Counted from the first letter of the stretch, positions 7,949 to 17,582 are shown. The stretch is DNA of 64,000 bases from Streptomyces sp. CT34 (GCF_000805335.1 NZ_KN708638.1:5882842-5946841); one strand, 5' to 3'. Notes: generated by a model from the sequence alone, not told the origin. Program-made: numbers and translations.

Positions 7949-8435
7949 GCCCCCTCCAACGGGTGGTGCGTGCGAGTGGTTACGAGGCGGCGCATTGACG
8001 AGGAGGCGGTGTCCACGCAGGTGTTCACGCTCCGTCGACGGTCCGCGGTGCCGGTGGTGAGCCGTCGCGTGCCGGGTGGTGCGATGCGCCGCGCACGCCT
8101 TCGCGTGCTTCGCTCCGCCCGGCCCTCTTCGGCCTGTGTCAAGTCAATCGCGAGAGCAGCCCGGGGAGTTCATTCAAAGGGGTGGCGAATGGTGGCGTTT
8201 CCGCGGTCGCCCTCGCGATGGGCGTGATCGTAGGATTACTTTCGGTGCGCGAACCCCGGAGAGGCATCGTTCGCACGGGTATGCCGGTGGCAACGCGCCA
8301 GGAGGAGCGCGGCCGGAGGTGTGGCCGGAATCCGCGCTCGGGTAGATGTACCCCCGCAACGGACGCCGCAACAGGCGGCATCCTGTGGGTGGTTCGCAGT
8401 TCGCAGCAAAGCGCAATCGGAATGGGGGCATTCCT
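7949..8435. other. Divergent intergenic region upstream of nsdA
   Basis: About 490 bases between two divergent starts. It should contain the promoters of the prim-pol-like gene and nsdA. A TTGACT and an overlapping TTGACA lie on the minus strand near 8137-8150, but no matched -10 was convincing. No RNA gene or repeat seen. Confidence 0.45.
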
Positions 8436-9929
8436 GTGGGCGGCACTGGCGGCACCGCCGGCTCCAACAGCACGGGCGGCACCGACGCCGTCAAACGTCC
8501 CAACGCGCAGTTGGGTTCGTGGTTCATGCGCAGCGGCTGGTCCAAGGGCGAGCTGGCGCGACAGGTCAACCGGCGGGCGCGCCAGATGGGCGCCCACCAC
8601 ATCAGCACCGACACCTCCCGCGTGCGCCGCTGGCTGGACGGCGAGCAGCCGCGCGAGCCCATCCCGCGGATCCTGTCCGAGCTCTTCTCCGAGCGCTTCG
8701 GCTGTGTGGTCGGCATCGAGGAGCTGGGACTGCGTTCGGCGCACCAGTCCCCATCCGTCTCCGGGGTCGACCTGCCCTGGGCCGGGCCCCAAACCGTCAG
8801 CCTGATCAGCGAGTTCTCGCGCAGCGACCTGATGCTGGCGCGCCGCGGCTTCCTGGGCACCTCCCTGGCGCTGGCCGCCGGGCCGACCCTCATCGAGCCG
8901 ATGCAGCGCTGGCTGGTGCCGGTGCCCGCGACGCCCGGCGACGCGCAGGCCCGGCAGGACCGGGCCCCGCGGCCGGCCCGGCTGTCCCAGCCCGAGCTGG
9001 AGCTGCTGGAGTCGACGACCGCGATGTTCCGGCAGTGGGACGCGCAGTGCGGCGGCGGGCTGCGGCGCAAGGCGGTGGTCGGCCAGCTTCACGAGGTCAC
9101 CGACCTCCTCCAGGAGCCGCAGCCGTCCCAGGTCTCCAAGCGGCTGTTCAAGGTCGCCGCCGAACTGGCCGAGCTGGCGGGCTGGATGAGTTACGACATC
9201 GGGCTCCAGCCGACCGCGCAGAAGTACTTCGTGCTGGCGCTGCACGCCTCCAAAGAGGCCGGCGACCGCCCCCTGGGCTCGTACATCCTCTCCAGCATGA
9301 GCCGGCAGATGATCCATCTCGGCCGACCCGACGACGCGTTGGAGCTGATCCACCTCGCCCAGTACGGCAGCCGGGAGACCGCCACGCCGCGTACCCAGGC
9401 GATGTTGTATGCGATGGAGGCGCGCGCGTACGCCGGCATGGGTCAGCCCAGCAAGGTCAAGCGGGCGGTGCGGATGGCCGAGGACACCTTCTCCGACATC
9501 ACTCCCGGCGAGCCGGAGCCGGACTGGATCCGCTTCTTCTCCGAGGCCGAGCTGAACGCCGAGAACGCCCACTCCTACCGCGACCTCGCCTACGTGGCGG
9601 GCCGCAGCCCCACGTATGCCTCGCTCGCCGAGCCCGTGATGCGGCGCGCCGTGGAGCTGTTCGGCCAGGACCCCGAGCACCAGCGCTCGTACGCGCTCAA
9701 CCTGATCGGGATGGCGACCGTGCATCTGCTCCAGAAGGAGCCGGAAGCCTGCGCGGAAATGGCGCAGCGCGCGATCCCGTTCGCCCGGCAGGTCCGCTCC
9801 GAGCGGGTCAACACCCGGCTGCGCAAGACCGTGGACACCGCGGCGCGGGAGTACGGGGGCCTCGCCGAGGTGGTCCGGCTGGGCGACGAGCTGTCCCGGC
9901 AGCTCCCGGAGACGGCCGAGGCCGGCTGA
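8436..9929 (+). CDS. nsdA: NsdA, negative regulator of Streptomyces differentiation
   Basis: Cytoplasmic regulator whose S. coelicolor homologue represses antibiotic production and sporulation. The assignment rests on similarity and on its position immediately upstream of amtB-glnK-glnD. The GTG at 8436 (GGGGG 7 nt upstream) gives 497 residues, close to the family length; an ATG at 8346 would add 30 low-complexity residues. Residues 25-90 carry a helix-turn-helix-like module (SGWSKGELARQVNRRARQ, then SRVRRWLDGEQPREPIPRIL). A hydrophobic stretch GFLGTSLALAAGPTLIEP lies near 140. The C-terminal 300 residues form TPR-like helical repeats (YILSSMSRQMIHLGRPDDAL, YAMEARAYAGMGQPSKV). Transcribed ahead of amtB but separated by 197 nt with its own GlnR box. 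Confidence 0.9.
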   Translation: MGGTGGTAGSNSTGGTDAVKRPNAQLGSWFMRSGWSKGELARQVNRRARQMGAHHISTDTSRVRRWLDGEQPREPIPRILSELFSERFGCVVGIEELGLRSAHQSPSVSGVDLPWAGPQTVSLISEFSRSDLMLARRGFLGTSLALAAGPTLIEPMQRWLVPVPATPGDAQARQDRAPRPARLSQPELELLESTTAMFRQWDAQCGGGLRRKAVVGQLHEVTDLLQEPQPSQVSKRLFKVAAELAELAGWMSYDIGLQPTAQKYFVLALHASKEAGDRPLGSYILSSMSRQMIHLGRPDDALELIHLAQYGSRETATPRTQAMLYAMEARAYAGMGQPSKVKRAVRMAEDTFSDITPGEPEPDWIRFFSEAELNAENAHSYRDLAYVAGRSPTYASLAEPVMRRAVELFGQDPEHQRSYALNLIGMATVHLLQKEPEACAEMAQRAIPFARQVRSERVNTRLRKTVDTAAREYGGLAEVVRLGDELSRQLPETAEAG

Positions 9930-10008
9930 GGGAGGGTGTCCGCGGGCTGAACCGGTGGTGCCGGTCTGATCTCGGAGTTCACCGGGGTGTAACACGGAGG
10001 GTGCCTTC

Positions 10009-10046
10009 GTCACCCCGGTGAAACACCGGCAAGGTTTGGCCGAAAC
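10009..10046 (+). promoter_or_regulatory. GlnR box upstream of amtB
   Basis: Four half-sites at 11-nt period: GTCAC, 6 nt, GAAAC, 6 nt, AAGGT, 6 nt, GAAAC. This fits the known Streptomyces GlnR consensus gTnAc-n6-GaAAc-n6-gTnAc-n6-GaAAc, with only the third half-site weak. It lies 80 nt before the amtB start, where GlnR activates amtB under nitrogen limitation in S. coelicolor. Confidence 0.85.
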
Positions 10047-10126
10047 GGTGCTGCGACAACCTCATCGCGAAGTCGGCCCACCAGCACCACGCCCGCACGG
10101 GCCGCATCGACGACGAGGAGACGCCG

Positions 10127-11467
10127 ATGCCCCCAGGCATCCTGACGATCGCGGCAGACAAAGCGACGCTCAGCCCGGCCAACACCGGGTTCATGCTGAT
10201 CTGCTCCGCACTGGTGATGATCATGACCCCCGGTCTCGCCTTCTTCTACGGCGGCATGGTCCGGGTCAAAAGCGTCCTGAACATGCTGATGATGAGCTTC
10301 ATCAGCCTGGGCATCGTGACCATCCTGTGGGTGCTGTACGGCTTCGGGCTCGCGTTCGGCAAGGACAACGGCGGCGTCATCGGCTGGGACAGCACCTTCG
10401 CCGGGATGGGCCACATCGGCCTGACCCAGCTGTGGGGCACCACCACCATCCCCGTCTACGTCTTCGCGGTCTTCCAGCTGATGTTCGCGGTGATCACGCC
10501 CGCGCTGATCAGCGGGGCGCTCGCGGACCGGGTGAAGTTCACCGCCTGGGCGCTGTTCATCGCCCTGTGGGTGACCGTCGTCTACTTCCCCGTCGCCCAC
10601 TGGGTGTGGGCCGACGGCGGATGGCTCTTCAAGCTCGGCGTGATCGACTTCGCCGGCGGCACCGCCGTCCACATCAACGCCGGTGCCGCGGCGCTCGGCG
10701 TCATCCTCGTCGTCGGCAAGCGGATCGGCTTCAAGAAGGACCCGATGCGCCCGCACAGCCTTCCCCTGGTGATGCTCGGCGCGGGACTGCTGTGGTTCGG
10801 CTGGTTCGGCTTCAACGCGGGCTCCTGGCTCAACAACGACGACGGTGTCGCCGCGGTCGCCTTCGTCAACACCCAGGTCGCCACCGCCGCCGCGATGCTC
10901 GGCTGGCTCGCCTACGAAAAGCTCCGGCACGGCTCGTTCACCACCCTTGGCGCGGCCTCCGGCGCGGTCGCCGGACTCGTCGCGATCACCCCGGCGTGCG
11001 GCGCCGTCAGCCCGCTCGGCGCCATCGCCATCGGCGTGATCGCCGGCGTGGTGTGCGCGATGGCGGTCGGCCTCAAGTACAAGTTCGGCTACGACGACTC
11101 GCTCGACGTCGTCGGCGTCCACCTCGTGGGCGGCGTCATCGGCTCGCTGCTGATCGGCGTCTTCGCCACCGGCGGTGTGCAGAGCGACGCCAAGGGCCTC
11201 CTGTACGGCGGCGGCTTCGCCCAGCTCGGCAAGCAGAGCGTCGGCGTGGTCTGCGTGCTCCTGTACTCCCTGGTCGTCTCGTACGTCCTTGCCAAGGCGA
11301 TCGACCTGGTGATGGGCTTCCGGGTCGGCGAGGACGAGGAGATCGCCGGCGTCGACCAGGCCGCGCACGCCGAGACCGCGTACGACTTCGCCGGCGCGGG
11401 CGGCGGCACGGCCGCCCGCAAGACCACGGCCCTCGGCGAGACCCCGACCAAGAAGGTGGACGCGTGA
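10127..11467 (+). CDS. amtB: Ammonium transporter AmtB
   Basis: Ammonium channel of the Amt/Rh family, 446 residues with about 11 membrane helices. Characteristic segments are FFYGGMVRVKSVLNMLMMSF near residue 43, the twin-histidine region (first histidine in GGTAVHINAGAAALG near 180, second in VGVHLVGGVIGSLL near 327), and ADRVKFTAW. The cytoplasmic tail is long and Ala/Thr-rich. ATG at 10127 follows GACGAGGAG. The stop codon overlaps the glnK start by 4 nt (GTGA), so the two are translationally coupled, as expected for a channel gated by its PII protein. Controlled by the upstream GlnR box. Confidence 0.97.
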   Translation: MPPGILTIAADKATLSPANTGFMLICSALVMIMTPGLAFFYGGMVRVKSVLNMLMMSFISLGIVTILWVLYGFGLAFGKDNGGVIGWDSTFAGMGHIGLTQLWGTTTIPVYVFAVFQLMFAVITPALISGALADRVKFTAWALFIALWVTVVYFPVAHWVWADGGWLFKLGVIDFAGGTAVHINAGAAALGVILVVGKRIGFKKDPMRPHSLPLVMLGAGLLWFGWFGFNAGSWLNNDDGVAAVAFVNTQVATAAAMLGWLAYEKLRHGSFTTLGAASGAVAGLVAITPACGAVSPLGAIAIGVIAGVVCAMAVGLKYKFGYDDSLDVVGVHLVGGVIGSLLIGVFATGGVQSDAKGLLYGGGFAQLGKQSVGVVCVLLYSLVVSYVLAKAIDLVMGFRVGEDEEIAGVDQAAHAETAYDFAGAGGGTAARKTTALGETPTKKVDA

Positions 11468-11802
11468 AGCTCATCACCGCAGTAATCAAGCCGCACCGGC
11501 TGGACGAAGTGAAGGACGCCCTCCAGGCGTTCGGCGTGCACGGTCTGACCGTCACCGAGGCCAGCGGCTACGGACGGCAGCGCGGGCACACCGAGGTGTA
11601 CCGCGGCGCCGAGTACACCGTCGACCTGGTGCCGAAGATCCGGATCGAGGTGCTCGTGGAGGACGCGGACGCCGAGGAACTGGTGGCGGTCGTGGTCAAG
11701 GCGGCCCGGACCGGCAAGATCGGCGACGGGAAGGTGTGGAGCGTCCCCGTGGACGACGCGGTCCGGGTGCGGACCGGCGAGCGCGGCCCCGACGCGCTGT
11801 AG
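11464..11802 (+). CDS. glnK: Nitrogen regulatory protein PII (GlnK)
   Basis: PII signal protein of 112 residues, the usual length. It starts MKLITAVIKPHRLDEVKDAL and carries the T-loop GRQRGHTEVYRGAEYTVD. Tyr51, the last tyrosine there, is the residue adenylylated by GlnD in Streptomyces. The B- and C-loop signatures KAARTGKIGDGKVWSVPV and VRTGERGPDAL are intact. The GTG start overlaps the amtB stop. It binds ATP, ADP and 2-oxoglutarate and gates AmtB. Confidence 0.97.
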   Translation: MKLITAVIKPHRLDEVKDALQAFGVHGLTVTEASGYGRQRGHTEVYRGAEYTVDLVPKIRIEVLVEDADAEELVAVVVKAARTGKIGDGKVWSVPVDDAVRVRTGERGPDAL

Positions 11803-11873
11803 ACCGCGCCGCGGCGGCGGGGGAGTCCGGTGGGGCCCCGGTGGGGGCACAACACGACCAAGGAGAAGCCGAG

Positions 11874-14393
11874 TTGACCGAGAGCGCAGAGGACACCGCA
11901 GGCCGCCCCGCGGCCCCGCCGCCCAGCGCCCCCGACGGCGGCCACCTTGCTGCCTCTGACGGCGGCTACGCCGCAGCCCGATTGCGACTCCTCCAGGACG
12001 ACGCCCCCACCGGCCCCGACCGCCGCGCCGGCCTCGCCCACCTCACCGACGACTGGCTCGGCGCCCTGCTGACCGCGGCGGCCGGTGCCACCGGCGTCAC
12101 CGGCACCGCACTGGTCGCCGTCGGCGGCTACGGCCGCGGCGAACTCTCCCCGCGCAGCGACCTCGACCTCCTCCTGCTGCACGACGGCCGGGCCGCCACC
12201 GCGGACCTCGCCGCCCTCGCCGACCGCCTCTGGTACCCCGTCTGGGACCTCGGCCTGGACCTCGACCACTCCGTACGCACCCCCTCCGAGGCCCGCCGGG
12301 CGGCCCGCGAGGACCTCAAGGTGCAGCTGGGCCTGCTGGACGCCCGCCACCTGGCCGGCGACCCCGAGCTGACCGCCGCGGTGCGCAGCGCCGCCTACGC
12401 GGGCTGGCGGGAGAGCGCCCCCAAGCGGCTGCCCGAACTCCACGAGCTGTGCCAGGAGCGCGCCGCCCGCCAGGGCGAACTCCAGTACCTCCTCGAACCC
12501 GACCTCAAGGAGGCCAGGGGCGGCCTCCGGGACGCCACCGCGCTGCGCGCCATCGCCGCCTCCTGGCTCGCCGACGCCCCGCGCGGCGGCCTGGAAACGG
12601 CCCGCACCCGGCTCCTCGACACCCGCGACGCGCTCCACCTCACCACCGGCCGCGCCACCGACCGGCTCGCCCTCCAGGAACAGGACCAGGTCGCCGGCGC
12701 CCTCGGCATGCTCGACGCCGACGCGCTGCTGCGGCAGACCTACGAATCCGCCCGCACCATCTCCTACGCCGCCGACGTCACCTGGCGCGAGGTCGGCCGG
12801 GTCCTGCGCGCCCGGTCCGTCAAACCGACGCTGCGCGGGCTGCTGGCCGGACGGCCCGGACGCACGGCCGCCAAGGGGGAGCGCTCGCCGCTCGCCGAGG
12901 GCGTCGTGGAGCTCGACGGCGAGGCGGTACTGGCCCGCACCGCGCGCCCCGAACGCGACCCCGTCCTGGTCCTGCGCGCCGCAGCCGCCGCCGCCCAGGC
13001 CGGACTCCCGCTCGCCACCCACGCCATCCGCCGCTGCGCCCGAGCCGGCGCCACCGCGCCGCTGCCCGTGCCCTGGCCGGCCGAGGCCCGGGAACAGCTG
13101 GTGACGCTGCTCGGCGCGGGTGCGCACACCGTGCCCGTATGGGAGGCCCTGGAGGCCGAGGGCGTCATCGGCCGGCTGCTGCCCGACTGGGAACGCGTCC
13201 GCTGCCGCCCGCAGCGCAACGCCGTCCATACCTGGACCGTCGACCGCCACCTGGTCGAGACCGCGGTACGCGCCGCCGCGCTGACCCGCCGGGTGCACCG
13301 CCCCGATCTGCTGCTGGTCGCCGCCCTGCTGCACGACATCGGCAAGGGCTGGCCCGGCGACCACTCGGTGGCCGGCGAGACCATCGCCCGCGACGTGGCG
13401 TCCCGGCTCGGCTTCGACAGCCACGACATCACCGTGATCGCCACCCTCGTCCGGCACCACCTGCTGCTCATCGAGACCGCCACCCGGCGCGACCTGGACG
13501 ACCCGGAGACCGTCGCCGCGGTCGCCGAGGCCGTCGGCAGCCCCGGAACCCTGGAACTCCTGCACGCCCTCACCGAGGCCGACGCGCTGGCCACCGGGCC
13601 CGCCGCCTGGAGCTCCTGGCGCGACGGCCTGGTCACCGACCTGGTCGCCCGCGTCGCCGACCGGCTCGCCGGGGAGCCCGCGGCCGACCCCCGCGAGACG
13701 GCGGGCCCGACCGCCGAACAGGAGCGGCTGGCCATCGAGGCCGGGCGCACCGGCGGACCGGTGCTGGCACTGCACACCCGGCCCGAGAGCACCCCGCAGA
13801 CCGCGGACGACGGCACCGCCGCCCGGGAACCGGTCGGCGTGGAACTCCTGATCGCCGTCCCCGACCAGGCCGGTGTGCTGCCCGCCGCGGCCGGCGTGCT
13901 GGCCCTGCACCGGCTCACCGTGCGCGCCGCCGACCTGCGCGCCCTCGACCCCATCGGCCAGGGCCCGGTCCTGCTGCTCAGCTGGCGGGTGGCCGCCGAG
14001 TACGGCTCGCTCCCCGAGGCCGACCGGCTGCGCGCCGACCTGGTCCGCGCCCTGGACGGCTCCCTCGACATCCCCGCCCGCCTCGCCGAACGCGAACGCG
14101 CCTACGCCCGCCGCTCCCGCGCCGTACTGGCCCCGCCACCCCGGGTCACCGTCGCCACCGGCAGTTCCCGTACGGCCACCGTCATCGAGGTCCGCGCCCA
14201 GGACGCGCACGGGCTGCTGCACCGGATCGGCCGGGCACTGGAGGCGGCCGGGGTCTGGGTGCGCAGCGCCCATGTGAGCACCCTGGGGGCGAACGCGGTG
14301 GACACGGTGTACGTCACCCGGCACGACGGGACGGTGCTGCCGGAAGGGGAGGCGGCCGATCTGGCGAAGGCGCTGGAAGAGGCGCTCCGGTAG
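11874..14393 (+). CDS. glnD: PII uridylyl/adenylyltransferase GlnD
   Basis: Bifunctional nucleotidyltransferase and nucleotidyl-removing enzyme that modifies GlnK; in Streptomyces it acts as an adenylyltransferase. It has an N-terminal nucleotidyltransferase motif GGYGRGELSPRSDLDLLLLH near residue 84 with the paired aspartates. An HD phosphohydrolase motif LLHDIGKGWPGDHS follows near 485, and two C-terminal ACT domains start near 652 and 768 for glutamine sensing. The start is taken as TTG at 11874, with AAGGAGAA about 8 nt upstream (839 residues). A GTG at 11841 is possible. Third gene of the amtB-glnK-glnD operon, 71 nt after glnK. Confidence 0.94.
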   Translation: MTESAEDTAGRPAAPPPSAPDGGHLAASDGGYAAARLRLLQDDAPTGPDRRAGLAHLTDDWLGALLTAAAGATGVTGTALVAVGGYGRGELSPRSDLDLLLLHDGRAATADLAALADRLWYPVWDLGLDLDHSVRTPSEARRAAREDLKVQLGLLDARHLAGDPELTAAVRSAAYAGWRESAPKRLPELHELCQERAARQGELQYLLEPDLKEARGGLRDATALRAIAASWLADAPRGGLETARTRLLDTRDALHLTTGRATDRLALQEQDQVAGALGMLDADALLRQTYESARTISYAADVTWREVGRVLRARSVKPTLRGLLAGRPGRTAAKGERSPLAEGVVELDGEAVLARTARPERDPVLVLRAAAAAAQAGLPLATHAIRRCARAGATAPLPVPWPAEAREQLVTLLGAGAHTVPVWEALEAEGVIGRLLPDWERVRCRPQRNAVHTWTVDRHLVETAVRAAALTRRVHRPDLLLVAALLHDIGKGWPGDHSVAGETIARDVASRLGFDSHDITVIATLVRHHLLLIETATRRDLDDPETVAAVAEAVGSPGTLELLHALTEADALATGPAAWSSWRDGLVTDLVARVADRLAGEPAADPRETAGPTAEQERLAIEAGRTGGPVLALHTRPESTPQTADDGTAAREPVGVELLIAVPDQAGVLPAAAGVLALHRLTVRAADLRALDPIGQGPVLLLSWRVAAEYGSLPEADRLRADLVRALDGSLDIPARLAERERAYARRSRAVLAPPPRVTVATGSSRTATVIEVRAQDAHGLLHRIGRALEAAGVWVRSAHVSTLGANAVDTVYVTRHDGTVLPEGEAADLAKALEEALR

Positions 14394-14536
14394 CGGCCTG
14401 CCGGCCGCGTGTCCGGCGTCCGCGCGGTTGCCCCCGGCGCACGGCCGGGAGCGGGCCCGGGACGGTTCGCTTGCGTGGCCGGATACCCTAGAAGCCGACT
14501 GCACCCCGCCCCCGACCCCGAGGATCGACGACCGCC

Positions 14537-16090
14537 GTGTTCGATACGCTTTCCGACCGCTTGGCGAGTACTTTCAAAAACCTCCGGGGCAAGGGCCGCC
14601 TGAGCGAGGCGGACATCGACGCCACGGCGCGCGAGATCCGTATCGCCCTCCTCGAGGCCGACGTCGCCCTCCCGGTCGTCCGCGCCTTCATCAAGCACGT
14701 CAAGGAACGCGCCTCCGGTTCCGAGGTCTCCCAGGCGCTGAACCCGGCCCAGCAGGTCATCAAGATCGTCAACGAGGAGCTCATCCGCATCCTCGGCGGC
14801 GAGACCCGCCGGCTGCGGCTCGCCAAGACGCCGCCGACGGTCATCATGCTGGCGGGTCTGCAGGGTGCCGGTAAGACGACCCTGGCCGGAAAGCTCGGCC
14901 GCTGGCTCAAGTCGCAGGGCCACGCCCCGCTGCTGGTCGCCTGCGACCTCCAGCGCCCCAACGCCGTCAACCAGCTCCAGGTCGTCGCCGAGCGCGCCGG
15001 CGTCGCCTTCTACGGTCCGCAGCCGGGCAACGGCGTCGGCGACCCCGTCCAGGTCGCCAAGGACTCCGTCGAGCACGCGCGCACCAAGCAGCACGACGTC
15101 GTCATCGTCGACACCGCCGGCCGCCTCGGTATCGACGCCGAGATGATGCAGCAGGCCGCCGACATCCGCGACGCGGTCGGCCCCGACGAGGTCCTGTTCG
15201 TCGTCGACGCGATGATCGGCCAGGACGCGGTCAACACCGCCGAGGCGTTCCGCGACGGCGTCGGCTTCGACGGCGTGGTGCTCTCCAAGCTGGACGGCGA
15301 CGCCCGCGGTGGTGCCGCGCTCTCCATCGCGCACGTCACCGGCAAGCAGATCATGTTCGCCTCCAACGGCGAGAAGCTGGACGACTTCGACGCGTTCCAC
15401 CCGGACCGCATGGCGTCCCGCATCCTCGGCATGGGCGACATGCTGTCGCTCATCGAGAAGGCCGAGCAGACCTTCAGCCAGCAAGAGGCCGAGAAGATGG
15501 CGGCCAAGCTGGCGAAGGGCCCCAAGGAATTCACGCTGGACGACTTCCTGGCCCAGATGGAGCAGGTCCGCAAGATGGGCTCCATCTCCAAGCTCCTCGG
15601 CATGCTGCCCGGTATGGGGCAGATGAAGGAGCAGATCAACAACCTCGACGAGCGCGAGGTCGACCGCACGGCCGCGATCATCAAGTCGATGACGCCGGGC
15701 GAGCGCCAGGACCCGACGATCATCAACGGCTCGCGCCGCGCCCGTATCGCCCGCGGTTCCGGCGTGGACGTCAGCGCCGTCAAGAACCTCGTCGAGCGGT
15801 TCTTCGACGCCCGCAAGATGATGTCGCGGATGGCCCAGGGCGGCGGTATGCCGGGCATGCCCGGGATGCCGGGCATGGGTGGCGGCGCCGCGCGCAAGAA
15901 GAAGCAGCTCAAGCAGGCCAAGGGCAAGCGCAAGAGCGGCAACCCAATGAAGCGCAAGGCCGAGGAAGAGGCCGCGGCGGCGCGCCGTGAGGCCGCGGCG
16001 GCCGGCAACCCGCTGGGCCTCCCGCAGGGTGCCGGCCAGGACCCGCAGAACTTCGAACTGCCCGAGGAGTTCAAGAAGTTCATGGGGTGA
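14537..16090 (+). CDS. ffh: Signal recognition particle protein Ffh
   Basis: SRP54 homologue of 517 residues that binds 4.5S/SRP RNA and signal sequences. The N-domain (FDTLSDRLASTFKNLRGKG) leads into the G-domain with P-loop GLQGAGKTTLAGKLG near 108, DTAGRLGID near 192 and SKLDGDARGG near 250. The methionine-rich M-domain follows from about 325, and the tail has MPGMPGMPGMGGG and a lysine-rich basic stretch. GTG start at 14537. Its receptor FtsY is encoded 8 kb upstream. A strong hairpin follows 260 nt downstream. Confidence 0.97.
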   Translation: MFDTLSDRLASTFKNLRGKGRLSEADIDATAREIRIALLEADVALPVVRAFIKHVKERASGSEVSQALNPAQQVIKIVNEELIRILGGETRRLRLAKTPPTVIMLAGLQGAGKTTLAGKLGRWLKSQGHAPLLVACDLQRPNAVNQLQVVAERAGVAFYGPQPGNGVGDPVQVAKDSVEHARTKQHDVVIVDTAGRLGIDAEMMQQAADIRDAVGPDEVLFVVDAMIGQDAVNTAEAFRDGVGFDGVVLSKLDGDARGGAALSIAHVTGKQIMFASNGEKLDDFDAFHPDRMASRILGMGDMLSLIEKAEQTFSQQEAEKMAAKLAKGPKEFTLDDFLAQMEQVRKMGSISKLLGMLPGMGQMKEQINNLDEREVDRTAAIIKSMTPGERQDPTIINGSRRARIARGSGVDVSAVKNLVERFFDARKMMSRMAQGGGMPGMPGMPGMGGGAARKKKQLKQAKGKRKSGNPMKRKAEEEAAAARREAAAAGNPLGLPQGAGQDPQNFELPEEFKKFMG

Positions 16091-16625
16091 GGTCGAAGAG
16101 GGCGGTTAGGTCGGTTGGAGCGCCGAGGCGGCGGTGCCGAGGTGGGGGCGGGATGGCTTGCCTTCCTTGTCCGTCGGCCGCCCCTCTCTCCCCGTCCGCC
16201 CGCCCGGGCCTTCTGCGCTGCGTCGCCTGAGCCCTCTTCGCCTTCGTCTGTTCGCTCGGGCCCTCTTGGCGTCCTCGCCCACCCGGCTACCCGCCCGGCT
16301 ACCCGCCACCCGGCTACCCGCCCGCCCACCCACCCCCTCCGCACCTCCTCACCCGCCCACCCCCCGAAGGGGGGTGGGCGGCGGGGAAAAAATAGGCGCA
16401 GGGTGGGCGGCGGGTAAGAGGAGCGCACCCCTGGGGATTTCGCACCCCACAGGACTGCGCACCTCACGGGATTTCGCCCCCCGCAGCATGCCGCCGCCCA
16501 CCGCTTCTCACCGCCTGCTTCTCACCGCCCGCGGCACTCGGCCCCAGGACCTCACCGTCCCGCCACGCGGGCTCACCCCTACGGGAACTCACCGCCCCAC
16601 GGCCCCCGAAGCCCCTGCCTCCCCC
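16091..16625. other. C-rich low-complexity intergenic region
   Basis: About 535 bases between convergent ffh and the phosphotriesterase-like gene. It holds imperfect repeats of CGGCTACCCGCC around 16278-16330 and a strong hairpin at 16353-16381. Short repeats of GGATTTCGC lie at 16435-16475. No coding frame with family features was seen. Confidence 0.6.
16353..16381. terminator. Bidirectional terminator hairpin after ffh
   Basis: Perfect 13-bp stem, CCGCCCACCCCCC with its complement, closed by a GAA loop, followed on the plus strand by GGGG and six A residues. Read on the minus strand it also ends the yhf-like operon. Confidence 0.8.
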
Positions 16626-17582
16626 TCACCCCCGACCTCCCGCCCCCAGGAACCGCAGCGGGTTCCGCCGCGTCAGTCGGTCGATCAGCTCCTCGTCCGC
16701 CCCCGCCGCCCGCAGCCGCGGCAGGAACGACCGGAAGAGGTGCCCGTACCCCCAGCCGCCCTCCTCGGTCAGATAGCCGTGCCGGGAGATGTCGCAGCTC
16801 AGCAGCGCCCGGTCCGCGTACCCGGCCTCCAGCAGCGCCAGCAGCAGCCGCAGCCGTACCGCGTCGGGCGCGTAGTGCTCCTTCCCGACGGTGTCGAAGC
16901 CGAGATACGCCCCGGCCGCCGCCAGTTCCCGGTGCACCGCCGGATCGTCCAGCAGGTCCTGATGGCCGATGCTGATCCGGTGCGGTGGCAGCCCGGCCGC
17001 GGTCAGCAGCGCCAGCTGGGCCGGACCGCCGCGTCCGAGGTGTGTATGGGTCGCCACCGGCAGACCGGTCGCGAGGGCGGCGCGGGCGGCGGCGGTCAGC
17101 GTCCGCACCTCCGGCTCGCTCGGTTCGTCGCCGTGGCTGCCGGCCTCCCCGATGACGCCCGGCCGGATGCCGGTGCCGTCGCAGCCGTCCGTGATCTCCG
17201 TGATCAGTATGTCGGTCAGCCGCCCGGTGTCCGCGCCGGCGACCTCCGGAGGGTGGCGGCGGTCCTGGTACCAGCCGGTGCCCGCGATCACCGCGACCCC
17301 GGTCTCCCGGGAGATCCCGGCCAGCGCGCGGGGATCGCGCCCCATGCCGCGGCAGCTCAGCTCGACCACCAGTGACAGGCCGAACTCCGCGCGCAGTGCG
17401 GACAGTTCGCGGACGATCGCGGGCCGGTGCCGGGCGGCGAGACCGGCCGCCGGATCGTTCTCCCCGGTGAGCGCGAGCGCCAGATGCTCATGGGGGAGTA
17501 CCGGACCGCGCACCGCGGAGGCGGGCAGCGGCCCCGTGACGGTGTGCAGCACCCGTTCCGTACGGTGCGCGGGACCCTCCAT
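16626..17582 (-). CDS. Phosphotriesterase-like metal-dependent hydrolase (PHP/YhfV type)
   Basis: A 318-residue amidohydrolase-fold protein of the phosphotriesterase family. Visible metal ligands are HEH in VLPHEHLALAL near residue 30, a Glu in GVIGEAGSHG replacing the carboxylated lysine of classical PTE, His residues in VATHTHLGRGG and IGHQDLL, and the catalytic Asp in LLSCDISRHGYL. That ligand set matches the E. coli Php/YhfV and lactonase-like branch, so a lactone or phosphosugar substrate is more likely than organophosphate. ATG at 17582 starts MEGPAHRTERV. It is the last gene of a leftward operon with YhfT and YhfU homologues, 34 nt after yhfT. Confidence 0.88.
   Translation of the reverse strand: MEGPAHRTERVLHTVTGPLPASAVRGPVLPHEHLALALTGENDPAAGLAARHRPAIVRELSALRAEFGLSLVVELSCRGMGRDPRALAGISRETGVAVIAGTGWYQDRRHPPEVAGADTGRLTDILITEITDGCDGTGIRPGVIGEAGSHGDEPSEPEVRTLTAAARAALATGLPVATHTHLGRGGPAQLALLTAAGLPPHRISIGHQDLLDDPAVHRELAAAGAYLGFDTVGKEHYAPDAVRLRLLLALLEAGYADRALLSCDISRHGYLTEEGGWGYGHLFRSFLPRLRAAGADEELIDRLTRRNPLRFLGAGGRG

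Noticed and set aside
9989..10008. Extra GlnR half-sites (GTAAC ... GGTGC) upstream of the main box
   Set aside because: Spacing to the next half-site is 4 rather than 6 nt, and GGTGC is a poor match.
11568..14504. Very long open frame on the minus strand opposite glnD (978 codons)
   Set aside because: Shadow of glnD in GC-rich DNA. The plus strand carries clear GlnD motifs; the minus translation is Gly/Ala/Arg-rich without domains.
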